A stretch of DNA of 34,090 nt from JALHVH01 sp964585685. GTDB taxonomy: Bacteria > Acidobacteriota > Aminicenantia > Aminicenantales > Saccharicenantaceae. The first letter of the stretch is position 1. Every line of letters starts with the position of its first letter. Location of the stretch: NCBI GenBank assembly GCA_964585685.1, contig CAZPEP010000033.1:1-34090 (forward strand). Reading direction: 5' to 3'. Shown one piece after another: positions 6,860 through 14,308 of the stretch. The notes beneath the pieces were generated by a model. That model worked only from the letters and a program-made list of their open reading frames with translations, did no database searches and was not told the DNA's origin. Made by a program: the position numbers and the translations under genes.

Positions 6860-9800
6860 TTATTCGTATTCCGCCCAATGCTTGATCTTCAGGTCGCTCC
6901 CCTTCTTGGCTGCGAGCGCGGCCACGAACAGCTCCGCGACCTGAAGGTTCGTCAGGAGCGGCACCGCGAAATCCACGGCCATCCGCCGCATCCGGTAGTC
7001 GCTATCGAACTCCTTCTTCCGGTCGGGGTCGGGGATGGAGATGACGAAGTCGATCTCGCGCCGGGCGATGAGGTCGCGGATGTTCGGCTCCTTCTTCTCG
7101 TGGACCTTGAAAACCCGCGTGCTGGGGACGCCGTTCCGCTTGAGGAACGCGCTCGTCCGCTCGGTCGCGTACAAGGCGAACCCGATGTCCCGGAGCTTTT
7201 CCGCCGACCGCAGGAACCGGCGCTTAGGCGTGTCCCCGCCGATGCTGACGAGGATCGACCGCTCGGGCAGGTTGAACCCGGCCGAGATGAGGGCTTTGAG
7301 GAAGGCCTCGTGAACGTCCTCGCCCAGGCAGGCGACTTCGCCCGTCGAGGCCATCTCGACGCCCAAAGCCGGGTCGGCGCCCTTGAGCCGGGAGAACGAG
7401 AATTGCGGCGCCTTGACCCCGACGTAGTTGAGGTCGAGCGTGCTCTTCCGGTTCCGGACCGGCGCGCCCATCATCGCCCGCACGGCGACCTCGATGAAGT
7501 TGGTCTTCGCGACCTTCGACACGAACGGGAACGACCGCGACGCCCTCAAATTGCACTCGATGACCTTGAGGACGTTGTCCTTGGCGATGAACTGGATGTT
7601 GAACGGCCCGGTGATGGCCAGCGCCTGGGCGATGCGCCCGCCGATCTCCCGGATGCGGCGGATGGTCTCGATGTAGAGCTTCTGCGGCGGCAGGACCATC
7701 GTCGCGTCGCCCGAGTGGACGCCGGCGTTCTCGACGTGCTCGACGATGGCCGAGGCGACAACCTCGCCCCGGTCGGCGACGGCGTCCATCTCGATCTCCT
7801 TGCCGTTGAGGATGAACTTCGAGATGACGACCGGGTACTCCGGAGAAACGAGCGACGCCTTCTTCAGGTACCGCTCGAGGTCCTGACCGTTGAAGACGAT
7901 GCTCATCGCCGCGCCGCTCAGGACGTAGGACGGTCGGATGAGGACGGGATAGCCGATGGCCCTGGCGAACGCCCCGGCTTCGGCAACGCTCCGGAGCTCC
8001 TTCCACTCCGGCTGGTCGACGCCCAGCTCGTCCAGGAGCTTCGAGAACTTGTATCGGTTCTCGGCTCGGTCGATGCTCTCCGGCGCCGTCCCCAGGACGC
8101 GGAGCCCCGCGCGCCGACACTTCATGGCCATGTTGTTCGGGATCTGCCCGCCCATCGCCAACAGCACGCCGCGCGGATCCTCCCGTTCGTAGATGTCGCA
8201 GACGCGCTCGAAGCTCAGCTCGTCGAAGTACAGCCGGTCGCAAATGTCGTAGTCCGTCGATACGGTCTCCGGGTTGTAATTGACCATGACCGTCTTCGCG
8301 CCCATCCGGCGGAGGGCCTCGGCGGCGCTGACGCAGCACCAGTCGAACTCGACCGAAGAGCCGATGCTGTAGGAGCCCGACCCGAGCACCAAAACCTTGT
8401 TCTTCTCCGGCCGGAACGTGACGTCGTCCGTTTCGCCACCGTACGTCATATAGAGGTAGTTGGTCTTCGCGGGGTATTCAGCGGCCAGGGTGTCGATCTG
8501 CTTGACGCACGGCACGATGCCCGCCCGCTTCCGTGTCCGGCGCACGGCCGCCTCGTTCGAACGGACGAGCAGGGCGAGCTGCTTGTCGGAGAAGCCCTTC
8601 CGCTTGGCCTCGCGCAGGAGCTCCGCCGGGAGCGTCGCCAACCGGTATCCCTTGAGCTTCGCCTCGAGGCCGACGATGCCCTTGATCTTGTGGAGGAACC
8701 AGCGGTCGATCCGGGTCAGCTCGTGGACGCGGTCGACCGACCAGCCCTTGGCGAACGCCTCGGCGATGCCGAACAGCCGCTCATCGGTCGGGTGGCGGAG
8801 CTCCCGCTCGAGGTTGGCGAAAGAGTAGTTGGCGTTGGCGACAAGGCCGTACACGCCGATCTGGAGCATCCGGGCGGCCTTCTGGACCGCCTCCTCGAAC
8901 GACCTGCCGATGGCCATGACCTCGCCGACCGACTTCATTTCCGAACCGATCTTCTTCGACACCCGGCCGAACTTCTTGAGGTCCCAGCGCGGGATCTTGA
9001 CGACCAGGTAGTCCAAGGCCGGCTCGAAGCAGGCCGTCGTGGCCCGGGTGATGGAGTTCCGGAGCTTTGGCAGGGTCCGGCCGAGGATGAGCTTGGCCGC
9101 GACGAAGGCCAGGGGATAGCCTGTCGCCTTGGAGGCCAGGGCCGAGCTCCGCGACAAGCGTGCGTTGACCTCGATGATCCGGTAATCGCCGTCGGCAGGG
9201 TTGAGGGCGTACTGGATGTTGCATTCGCCGACGATGCCGAGGTGACGGATGGCCCGGATGGCGATCTCGCGGAGGCCGTGGTATTCGGCGTTGGTCAGGG
9301 TCTGCGACGGAGCGATGACGATGCTCTCGCCCGTATGGATGCCCATCGGGTCGAAGTTTTCCATGTTGCAGACCGTGACGCAGTTGTCGGCCCGGTCGCG
9401 GACGACCTCGTACTCGATCTCCTTCCAGCCCTCGAGGTACTCCTCAACGAGGACCTGACCCGCGCCGACGAAAGCCCGGGCGAGCGCCTCTCGGAGTTCC
9501 TTCGGGTCGTGAGAGATGCCGCTGCCCTTGCCGCCCAGGGCGTAGGCCGCCCGGGCCATCACCGGGTAGCCGATGGCCTCGGCCGCATGCAGGCCCTCCT
9601 CGACGGTCCCGACGGCGACGCCGCGCGGCGTCTTGAGCGCGATCTCCGCCAGGGCCCGGTTGAAGAGCTCGCGGTCCTCGGTCTTCTCGACGACCTCCAT
9701 CGGTGTCCCGAGGACCTCCGTCCCGCAGCGGGCGAGAACCCCGGACCTCCACAAGGAGAGGCCGCAGTTGAGGGCGGTTTGGCCGCCGAACGAAACGACG

Positions 9801-10114
9801 ACCCCGTCCGGCCGCTCCCTCTCGATGATCTTCTCGACGAAGTGCGGTGTCACCGGCAGGAAGTAAACGCGGTCGGCCAGCGACTCGGAGGTCTGGATGG
9901 TTGCGATGTTCGGGTTGACGAGGACGACCTCGAGACCTTCCTCCTTGAAGGCCTTTATAGCCTGGCTCCCGGAGTAGTCGAACTCGCCGGCCTCGCCGAT
10001 CTTCAGGGCGCCGCTCCCCAGGATGAGGACCCTTCTTGGCTTGCGTGCCGGCGTCTTGCGCATCGGCGTCCTGGGGGCGGGCGTCTTACGAGCCTTCGTC
10101 CGCTTCGCAGTCAT
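6860..10114 (-). CDS. carB: carbamoyl-phosphate synthase large subunit, CAD-like type
   Basis: A 1084-residue enzyme that makes carbamoyl phosphate from bicarbonate, two ATP and ammonia passed from CarA, feeding pyrimidine and arginine synthesis. The two homologous ATP-grasp halves start at ILGSGALKIGEAGEFDYSG (about residue 31) and at VLGSGSYSIGSSVEFDWC. The C-terminal MGS-like allosteric domain includes VSIGGDTPKRRFLRSAEKL. Several blocks are of the CAD type: NPNIATIQTS, VCNMENFDPMGIHTGESIV, EVNARLSRSSALASKATGYP. The ATG at 10114 overlaps the carA stop (ATGA). The first 28 residues form an unusual basic Lys/Arg/Thr/Pro-rich extension before the fold begins; a Met at residue 18 (MRKTPARKPRR) is an alternative start. 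Confidence 0.95.
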   Translation of the reverse strand: MTAKRTKARKTPAPRTPMRKTPARKPRRVLILGSGALKIGEAGEFDYSGSQAIKAFKEEGLEVVLVNPNIATIQTSESLADRVYFLPVTPHFVEKIIERERPDGVVVSFGGQTALNCGLSLWRSGVLARCGTEVLGTPMEVVEKTEDRELFNRALAEIALKTPRGVAVGTVEEGLHAAEAIGYPVMARAAYALGGKGSGISHDPKELREALARAFVGAGQVLVEEYLEGWKEIEYEVVRDRADNCVTVCNMENFDPMGIHTGESIVIAPSQTLTNAEYHGLREIAIRAIRHLGIVGECNIQYALNPADGDYRIIEVNARLSRSSALASKATGYPLAFVAAKLILGRTLPKLRNSITRATTACFEPALDYLVVKIPRWDLKKFGRVSKKIGSEMKSVGEVMAIGRSFEEAVQKAARMLQIGVYGLVANANYSFANLERELRHPTDERLFGIAEAFAKGWSVDRVHELTRIDRWFLHKIKGIVGLEAKLKGYRLATLPAELLREAKRKGFSDKQLALLVRSNEAAVRRTRKRAGIVPCVKQIDTLAAEYPAKTNYLYMTYGGETDDVTFRPEKNKVLVLGSGSYSIGSSVEFDWCCVSAAEALRRMGAKTVMVNYNPETVSTDYDICDRLYFDELSFERVCDIYEREDPRGVLLAMGGQIPNNMAMKCRRAGLRVLGTAPESIDRAENRYKFSKLLDELGVDQPEWKELRSVAEAGAFARAIGYPVLIRPSYVLSGAAMSIVFNGQDLERYLKKASLVSPEYPVVISKFILNGKEIEMDAVADRGEVVASAIVEHVENAGVHSGDATMVLPPQKLYIETIRRIREIGGRIAQALAITGPFNIQFIAKDNVLKVIECNLRASRSFPFVSKVAKTNFIEVAVRAMMGAPVRNRKSTLDLNYVGVKAPQFSFSRLKGADPALGVEMASTGEVACLGEDVHEAFLKALISAGFNLPERSILVSIGGDTPKRRFLRSAEKLRDIGFALYATERTSAFLKRNGVPSTRVFKVHEKKEPNIRDLIARREIDFVISIPDPDRKKEFDSDYRMRRMAVDFAVPLLTNLQVAELFVAALAAKKGSDLKIKHWAEYE

Positions 10115-11175
10115 GGCAGGCTCTCCAGGAATGTGTCGAAGAGGAAGGCCGTGTCGGTCGGCCCGGGGCAGGCCTCGGGATGGAACTGGACGCCGGCGAA
10201 CGGCCTCCGGCCGTGGCGGACGCCCTCGTTCGTCCCATCGTTGGCGTTCGTGAACCACGAGCGCCAGCCGCGCGGGAGCGTCCGCGTGTCGACCGCGTAT
10301 CCGTGGTTCTGGCTGGTGATGTAACAGCGCTCGGTCCCGTCTTCGAGGCACGGCTGGTTCTGCGACCGGTGGCCGAACTTGAGCTTGAACGTGTCGCCGC
10401 CCGCCGCCAGGGCGAGCATCTGACTGCCGAGACAGATGCCGAAGAGGGGGACGTTCTCGCGCATAAGCCGGCGGACCGTCCGGACGACGTCGACGCACCG
10501 CTTGGGGTCGCCGGGGCCGTTCGACAGGACGACGCCGCGCGGGGCGAAGGACATGATCTTGGCGAAGGGGGTCGCGGCCGGGACGCGGACGACGCAGGCG
10601 CCCCGCCGGACGAGGCTCCGGACGATGTTCTCCTTGGCCCCGCAGTCGACGAGGACGACGACCGTCCGCGAGTCGGGGTTGAGGATGTGGATGTCGCGGG
10701 TCGTGACCTCGGTCACGAGGTCGCGCTGGTTCGGGTCGGGAAGGGCGCGCGCCTCGCGGAGGAGCGGGGCGACGCGGAGCGGGGCATCGGAGGCGGCCAG
10801 GACGCCGGGCATGACGCCGTGGACGCGGAGCTTCTTCGTCAGGGCCCGGGTGTCGATGCCCTCGATGCCCGGGACGCGGTGCTCGCGGAGCCATGCGTCG
10901 AGCGTTTTGCGCGAGGCGGCGTGCGACGGCCTCTCGCAAAGCTCGGCGACGGCGTATCCGGCGATCTGCGGCCTCGGGGACTCGAAGCTCGCCGGGTCGA
11001 CGCCGTAGTTCCCGATCTGGGGGTAAGTCTGGACGAGGACCTGGCCCCGGTAAGAGGGGTCGGTGATGGACTCGGTGTAGCCGACCATCCCCGTGTTGAA
11101 AACGACTTCCCCCCAGGCTTTGGCGCTCGCGCCGAATCCCCGGCCCTCGAAGACGGTCCCGTCCGCGAGGGCCAA
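10111..11175 (-). CDS. carA: carbamoyl-phosphate synthase small subunit (glutaminase), CAD-like type
   Basis: About 354 residues. It hydrolyses glutamine and channels ammonia to CarB. The N-terminal CPSase small-subunit domain (DGTVFEGRGFGA ... TGMVGYTESITDPSY) is followed by a class I glutaminase with the nucleophile in FGICLGSQ (C248) and VQFHPE. The usual GHQ after the nucleophile is GSQ here. The C-terminal part (LTSQNHG-like block, FTNANDGTNEG) is CAD-like. There is no ATG: the conventional start is TTG at 11175, but GGAG at 11197-11200 lies 6 nt from an ACG at 11190 that would restore the family N-terminus (xKHAILALADGT). An in-frame TAG two codons before the ACG rules out anything further upstream. 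The stop overlaps carB by 4 nt. Confidence 0.92.
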   Translation of the reverse strand: MALADGTVFEGRGFGASAKAWGEVVFNTGMVGYTESITDPSYRGQVLVQTYPQIGNYGVDPASFESPRPQIAGYAVAELCERPSHAASRKTLDAWLREHRVPGIEGIDTRALTKKLRVHGVMPGVLAASDAPLRVAPLLREARALPDPNQRDLVTEVTTRDIHILNPDSRTVVVLVDCGAKENIVRSLVRRGACVVRVPAATPFAKIMSFAPRGVVLSNGPGDPKRCVDVVRTVRRLMRENVPLFGICLGSQMLALAAGGDTFKLKFGHRSQNQPCLEDGTERCYITSQNHGYAVDTRTLPRGWRSWFTNANDGTNEGVRHGRRPFAGVQFHPEACPGPTDTAFLFDTFLESLP

Positions 11176-11218
11176 AATCGCGTGTTTCGTCGGCTACTCC
11201 AATGCGAAGAATCGATGG

Positions 11219-11224
11219 AGTATA
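11219..11224 (-). promoter_or_regulatory. extended -10 box of the carAB promoter
   Basis: On the - strand TATACT is preceded by TGC, giving an extended -10 (TGCTATACT). It lies 28 nt before the ACG start candidate and 43 nt before the TTG. No clear -35 is visible; that region falls in the GCGAGAC nonamer array at 11235-11261. Confidence 0.45.
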
Positions 11225-11234
11225 GCATAAAAAC

Positions 11235-11261
11235 GCGAGACGAGCGAGACAAGCGAGACGT
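11235..11261. repeat. tandem 9-bp repeat GCGAGACNN, three units
   Basis: GCGAGACGA, GCGAGACAA, GCGAGACGT in tandem. A four-unit array of the same nonamer in the same orientation lies at 12167-12202, on the other side of the DUF1573 gene. Confidence 0.7.
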
Positions 11262-11351
11262 GCAGCCGCAGGCTTCAGCCTGTGTTCTTGGATGTAGCCG
11301 CAAGCTTTAGCTTGCGCGGGGGATAAGCTCAGGCAAAAGCCTGAGGCTACA
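11261..11351. repeat. cluster of three GTAGCCGCAGGCT-type palindromes
   Basis: GCAGCCGCAGGCTTCAGCCTG, GTAGCCGCAAGCTTTAGCTTG and an inverted third unit (AGCTCAGGCAAAAGCCTGAGG then CTAC). Each can fold into a hairpin. The cluster separates the DUF1573 stop from the carAB promoter and matches the pair at 1321-1378. Confidence 0.7.
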
Positions 11352-11358
11352 AAGAAGA

Positions 11359-12126
11359 CTATTCCAGCTCTTTCTTATATTTGTTGAACAGGTCCTTGAG
11401 ATCCTTCTTCGAGACGACGTAGCGGCTGATATAGATCGACAGGGAGGCCCGGATGGGGTCGTTGGATTTGACGAGGACGTAGTCGCGGAGCATTCCGGGC
11501 TTGGCCGGGGCCGGGAACCGGACCTCGAGCTCGACCTCCTTCCCGGCCGCAACGCTCATCGGGAAAACGGCGGGCTTCCCGGCGGCGAAGAACTTGAACT
11601 CGGGGTGGGCGATCTCGATCTTAAGCTCGAGCTGGCCGACGTTCCGGACGGTGAACCGGGTCGAGGTCACCTCGCCCTCGAGGCTCAGCCCGAGGTCGGC
11701 GTTGTAGCGGTCGAGCTCGATCCGCGGCTGGGGCGGGACGTCGATCTCGGCCGTGACCTTGAGCTCCCGGCGAGCGTTCGACGCGTCGTTCGACTCGACG
11801 TAGACGTACTTGACGACGCTCCCCGCGAAGCCGCGCGTGTCGAACGAGGCCTTGACGCGGCCCTCCTTTCCGGGTGCGATCCGGTCCTCCGAGGCGAGGG
11901 CGGCCGTGCAGCCGCACGATGTCGAGACCCGCTCGATGACGAGCGGCGCGTCGCCCTCGTTGGTGAAGACGAACTCGTGGGCGAGGACCTCGCCCTGCTT
12001 GACCTTGCCGAAATCCCAAACCTCTTCCTTGAATTTCGCCCGGGCCTCTTTGCCCTCCGCGGTCCCTGTTGCGCCGGCCGCGAGCAGGATGATGATCGCC
12101 GAAGCCATGACCCTGATTGTTCTCAT
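11359..12126 (-). CDS. exported DUF1573 domain protein
   Basis: A 255-residue exported protein. The signal peptide (MRTIRVMASAIIILLAAGATGTA) is followed by two Ig-like repeats of the DUF1573/ASPM-SPD-2-Hydin type. The first has the typical pattern VWDFGKVKQGEVLAHEFVFTN ... STSCGCTAA ... PGKEGRVKASFDTRGFAG ... VYVESND. The second (about 145-240) ends with DYVLVKSNDP. The tail is charged (KKDLKDLFNKYKKELE). The ATG at 12126 has GGAGGA 4 nt upstream, which favours it over an ATG 10 codons earlier. The biochemical role of the family is unknown; the fold suggests extracytoplasmic binding. The gene stands alone, flanked by nonamer repeats on both sides. Confidence 0.85.
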   Translation of the reverse strand: MRTIRVMASAIIILLAAGATGTAEGKEARAKFKEEVWDFGKVKQGEVLAHEFVFTNEGDAPLVIERVSTSCGCTAALASEDRIAPGKEGRVKASFDTRGFAGSVVKYVYVESNDASNARRELKVTAEIDVPPQPRIELDRYNADLGLSLEGEVTSTRFTVRNVGQLELKIEIAHPEFKFFAAGKPAVFPMSVAAGKEVELEVRFPAPAKPGMLRDYVLVKSNDPIRASLSIYISRYVVSKKDLKDLFNKYKKELE

Positions 12127-12166
12127 GCCGTCCTCCGTCGTCATCCATAATCGCATAAATATAAAT

Positions 12167-12202
12167 GCGAGACAAGCGAGACAGGCGAGACAGGCGAGAA
12201 AA
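12167..12202. repeat. tandem 9-bp repeat GCGAGACAR, four units
   Basis: GCGAGACAA, GCGAGACAG, GCGAGACAG, GCGAGAAAA. It is the same nonamer as the array at 11235-11261 and lies upstream of the DUF1573 gene. Confidence 0.75.
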
Positions 12203-12265
12203 AACCTCCTCGGGCGCCGTCCTTATCAATGACAGCGCCGAGGCCGTGGCCGGGACCTCAGGAGT

Positions 12266-12293
12266 TTGCCATTTCGGCGATTCTTGATATCAT
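12266..12293 (+). promoter_or_regulatory. putative promoter of the usp-dprA-topA-xerC run
   Basis: TTGCCA (12266-12271), 16-nt spacer, TATCAT (12288-12293). The ATG at 12320 follows with GGAAGGAGGG just upstream. Confidence 0.5.
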
Positions 12294-12319
12294 AGGGGGC
12301 CTGGTGGAAGGAGGGACCA

Positions 12320-13201
12320 ATGAAGTACGTCATCAAGAATATCCTTTGGGCGACCGACTTTTCCCGGGAGGCGTCCGATGCCCTGGCCTACGCGGCCCTG
12401 TTCGCGAAGAAATGCGGGGCCCGGATCGCCGCCGTCCACGTCGTCCCCGAGATGGGTCCGGCGCTCCTCGAGGCGCGGCCGGCCTACATGGAGGAGGTCT
12501 ACCAGCAGGTCGAAGCGAACAAGGAGAAGGCCGGGAAGAAGCTCGCCGAGACGGCCGCGAAGACGGGGATCCGGTTCGACAAGGCCCTCATCGAGTCGGG
12601 GTCGCCGGTCAAGAAGATCATCGCCGTCGCCGTCCGGGAGAAGGCCGACCTCATCGTGATGGGCAAGCGCGGCCAATCGGCCATGGAGAAGATCCTCGTC
12701 GGGAGCGTCGCCAACGGCGTGCTTCGTCACGCCCCCGCGCCCGTCCTCTTCGCCGGGAAGAAGCGCTTGCGCCCGGAGATCCGGAAGATCCTCGTCCCCA
12801 CGGACTTCTCCAAGCGCGAGGACGTCGAGCGCGACTTCGCCTGGGAGCTGGCCTCGACGTTCGGCGCGGACCTGACGCTCCTCCACGTGCTGGCGCTCCA
12901 TAATTACCGGGTCGGCCCCGAAATCGCCGAGGCGATGCTCAAGGACCTCCTGGCGCGGCTGAAAAAGCGCGAGATCCGGGAGCGGAAGAACTTCAAGGTC
13001 GCCGAGGAGGTCATCCGCGATTTCAACGCCGCGGCGGGGATCGTCAACTATGCCCAGAGCAAGAAGTTCGACCTGATCGCCATCTCGACCTACACCCACA
13101 CGAAGCTCGGGCGGTTCTTCCTTGGCAGCAACACCGAACGAGTCATCTCCCTGTCGGATGTCCCGGTCTTCGCCATCCCGGGGGCCTGCACCGAAGAGTG
13201 A
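12320..13201 (+). CDS. universal stress protein with two Usp domains
   Basis: A 293-residue cytoplasmic tandem Usp protein. Domain 1 is about 1-146, starting IKNILWATDFSREASDALAYA and ending with an intact ATP-binding motif: MGKRG, nine residues, GSVANGVLRHAPAPV. Domain 2 is about 152-293, starting RKILVPTDFS; its nucleotide loop is degenerate (STYTHTKLGRFFLGSNTERV), so it may not bind ATP. The Shine-Dalgarno GGAGGG lies 5 nt before the ATG. dprA follows within 10 nt, so co-transcription is likely. Usp proteins aid survival under stress; a link to the DNA-processing genes downstream is inference. Confidence 0.9.
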   Translation: MKYVIKNILWATDFSREASDALAYAALFAKKCGARIAAVHVVPEMGPALLEARPAYMEEVYQQVEANKEKAGKKLAETAAKTGIRFDKALIESGSPVKKIIAVAVREKADLIVMGKRGQSAMEKILVGSVANGVLRHAPAPVLFAGKKRLRPEIRKILVPTDFSKREDVERDFAWELASTFGADLTLLHVLALHNYRVGPEIAEAMLKDLLARLKKREIRERKNFKVAEEVIRDFNAAAGIVNYAQSKKFDLIAISTYTHTKLGRFFLGSNTERVISLSDVPVFAIPGACTEE

Positions 13202-13207
13202 GCTGAT

Positions 13208-14308
13208 GTGGACGACCGTCGCGTTCCTTGGGTCGCCCTGAACGCAGCCGTCTGCGAATGCCCGAGGGCGGCGCGGATCGTCCTAAAGGCCTTTCCGGAG
13301 GTCGATGAGGTCTTTGCCGCCGGGGAGGGGACCCTCGTTGCGCTCGGGGTCCGGGCGGACGTCGCGCAGAAGCTCGCGGCGCCCGGGGCGCTCGACGCGG
13401 CGCGGGGGGAGCTTGAGAAACTCGAAAAAAAGGCCTATAGTATCTTGACCTTGGGGGATGCCGCGTACCCACCGCTCCTCCGCGAGATCTACGACCCCCC
13501 GCTCGTCCTGTACGTTTCGGGGAGGGCGGAGGTGCTTGCGGGGCCGGCAGTCTCGATCGTCGGGGCCCGGCGGCCGACCGCGTATGGGCGGGCGGTGGCC
13601 CGCCGGCTCGCCGGGGACATGGCGTCGCGGGGGCTCGTCGTCGTGAGCGGATTCGCCCGGGGCATCGACTCCTGCGCCCACGCGGGCGCCTTGGAGTCCG
13701 GCGGCCGGACGGTGGCCGTGCTCGGCTCCGGGCTCGACGAGATCTACCCGCCGGAGAACCGGCCGCTCGCGGCGAAGGTCAGGGAGACGGGCGCCGTGGT
13801 GACGGAGCATCCACTCGATGCGCCGCCCCTCGGGTTCCACTTCCCCCTCCGGAACCGGATCATCGCCGGGCTCGGGACAGGGCTGGTGGTCGTCGAGGCC
13901 ACCCGGCACAGCGGCTCGCTCATCACGGCCCGGCTGGCCCTGGAGGAGAACCGCGAGGTTATGGCCGTCCCGGGCAACGTGACGTCCGGTCTGAGCGAGG
14001 GGACGAACGGACTCATCCGCCAGGGAGCGCGGCTCGTCGAGCGTTGGGAGGACGTCGCCGAGGGCCTGCCCGCGCCGCTCCGCGAAGAGGTCCTCGCGCG
14101 GCGGGCGGAGGAAGGGCCTGCGCCGGCGGTTTCCGAAGCGGAGGCGGCGGTCCTTGGGGCCGTGCCCGCGGACGACGAGGTCCACGTGGACGCGCTGGCG
14201 GAACGGACGGACCTCTCGATTTCGGAGCTATTGGGAACGCTCCTCGGCCTGGAGCTGAAGGGGCTGGTCGTCCAGAACCCGGGAAAGAACTTTCAGAGGA
14301 GAATGTAA
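13208..14308 (+). CDS. dprA: DNA-processing protein DprA (Smf)
   Basis: A 366-residue DprA. The family binds incoming single-stranded DNA and loads RecA during natural transformation. An N-terminal helical region (1-90) is followed by the Rossmann-like core: VSIVGARRPTAYGRAVARRLA, VVVSGFARGIDSCAHAGALE, TVAVLGSGLDEIYPPEN, FPLRNRIIAGLG, VVVEATRHSGSLITARLALEENREVMAVPGN. The C-terminal segment (about 300-360) is the winged-helix domain. The start is GTG; the ATG two bases earlier is out of frame. A ComEA-like protein is encoded nearby (17578-17880), so a competence role is plausible. It abuts topA with no gap. Confidence 0.93.
   Translation: MDDRRVPWVALNAAVCECPRAARIVLKAFPEVDEVFAAGEGTLVALGVRADVAQKLAAPGALDAARGELEKLEKKAYSILTLGDAAYPPLLREIYDPPLVLYVSGRAEVLAGPAVSIVGARRPTAYGRAVARRLAGDMASRGLVVVSGFARGIDSCAHAGALESGGRTVAVLGSGLDEIYPPENRPLAAKVRETGAVVTEHPLDAPPLGFHFPLRNRIIAGLGTGLVVVEATRHSGSLITARLALEENREVMAVPGNVTSGLSEGTNGLIRQGARLVERWEDVAEGLPAPLREEVLARRAEEGPAPAVSEAEAAVLGAVPADDEVHVDALAERTDLSISELLGTLLGLELKGLVVQNPGKNFQRRM

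Noticed and set aside
6878..10324. Open frame of 1148 codons on the + strand opposite carB
   Set aside because: The antisense frame of carB; the product has no domain pattern and carB is unmistakable.
11261..11351. Intrinsic terminator for the DUF1573 or carA gene
   Set aside because: The hairpins are a dispersed repeat family also present at 1321-1378, and no U-run follows on either strand.
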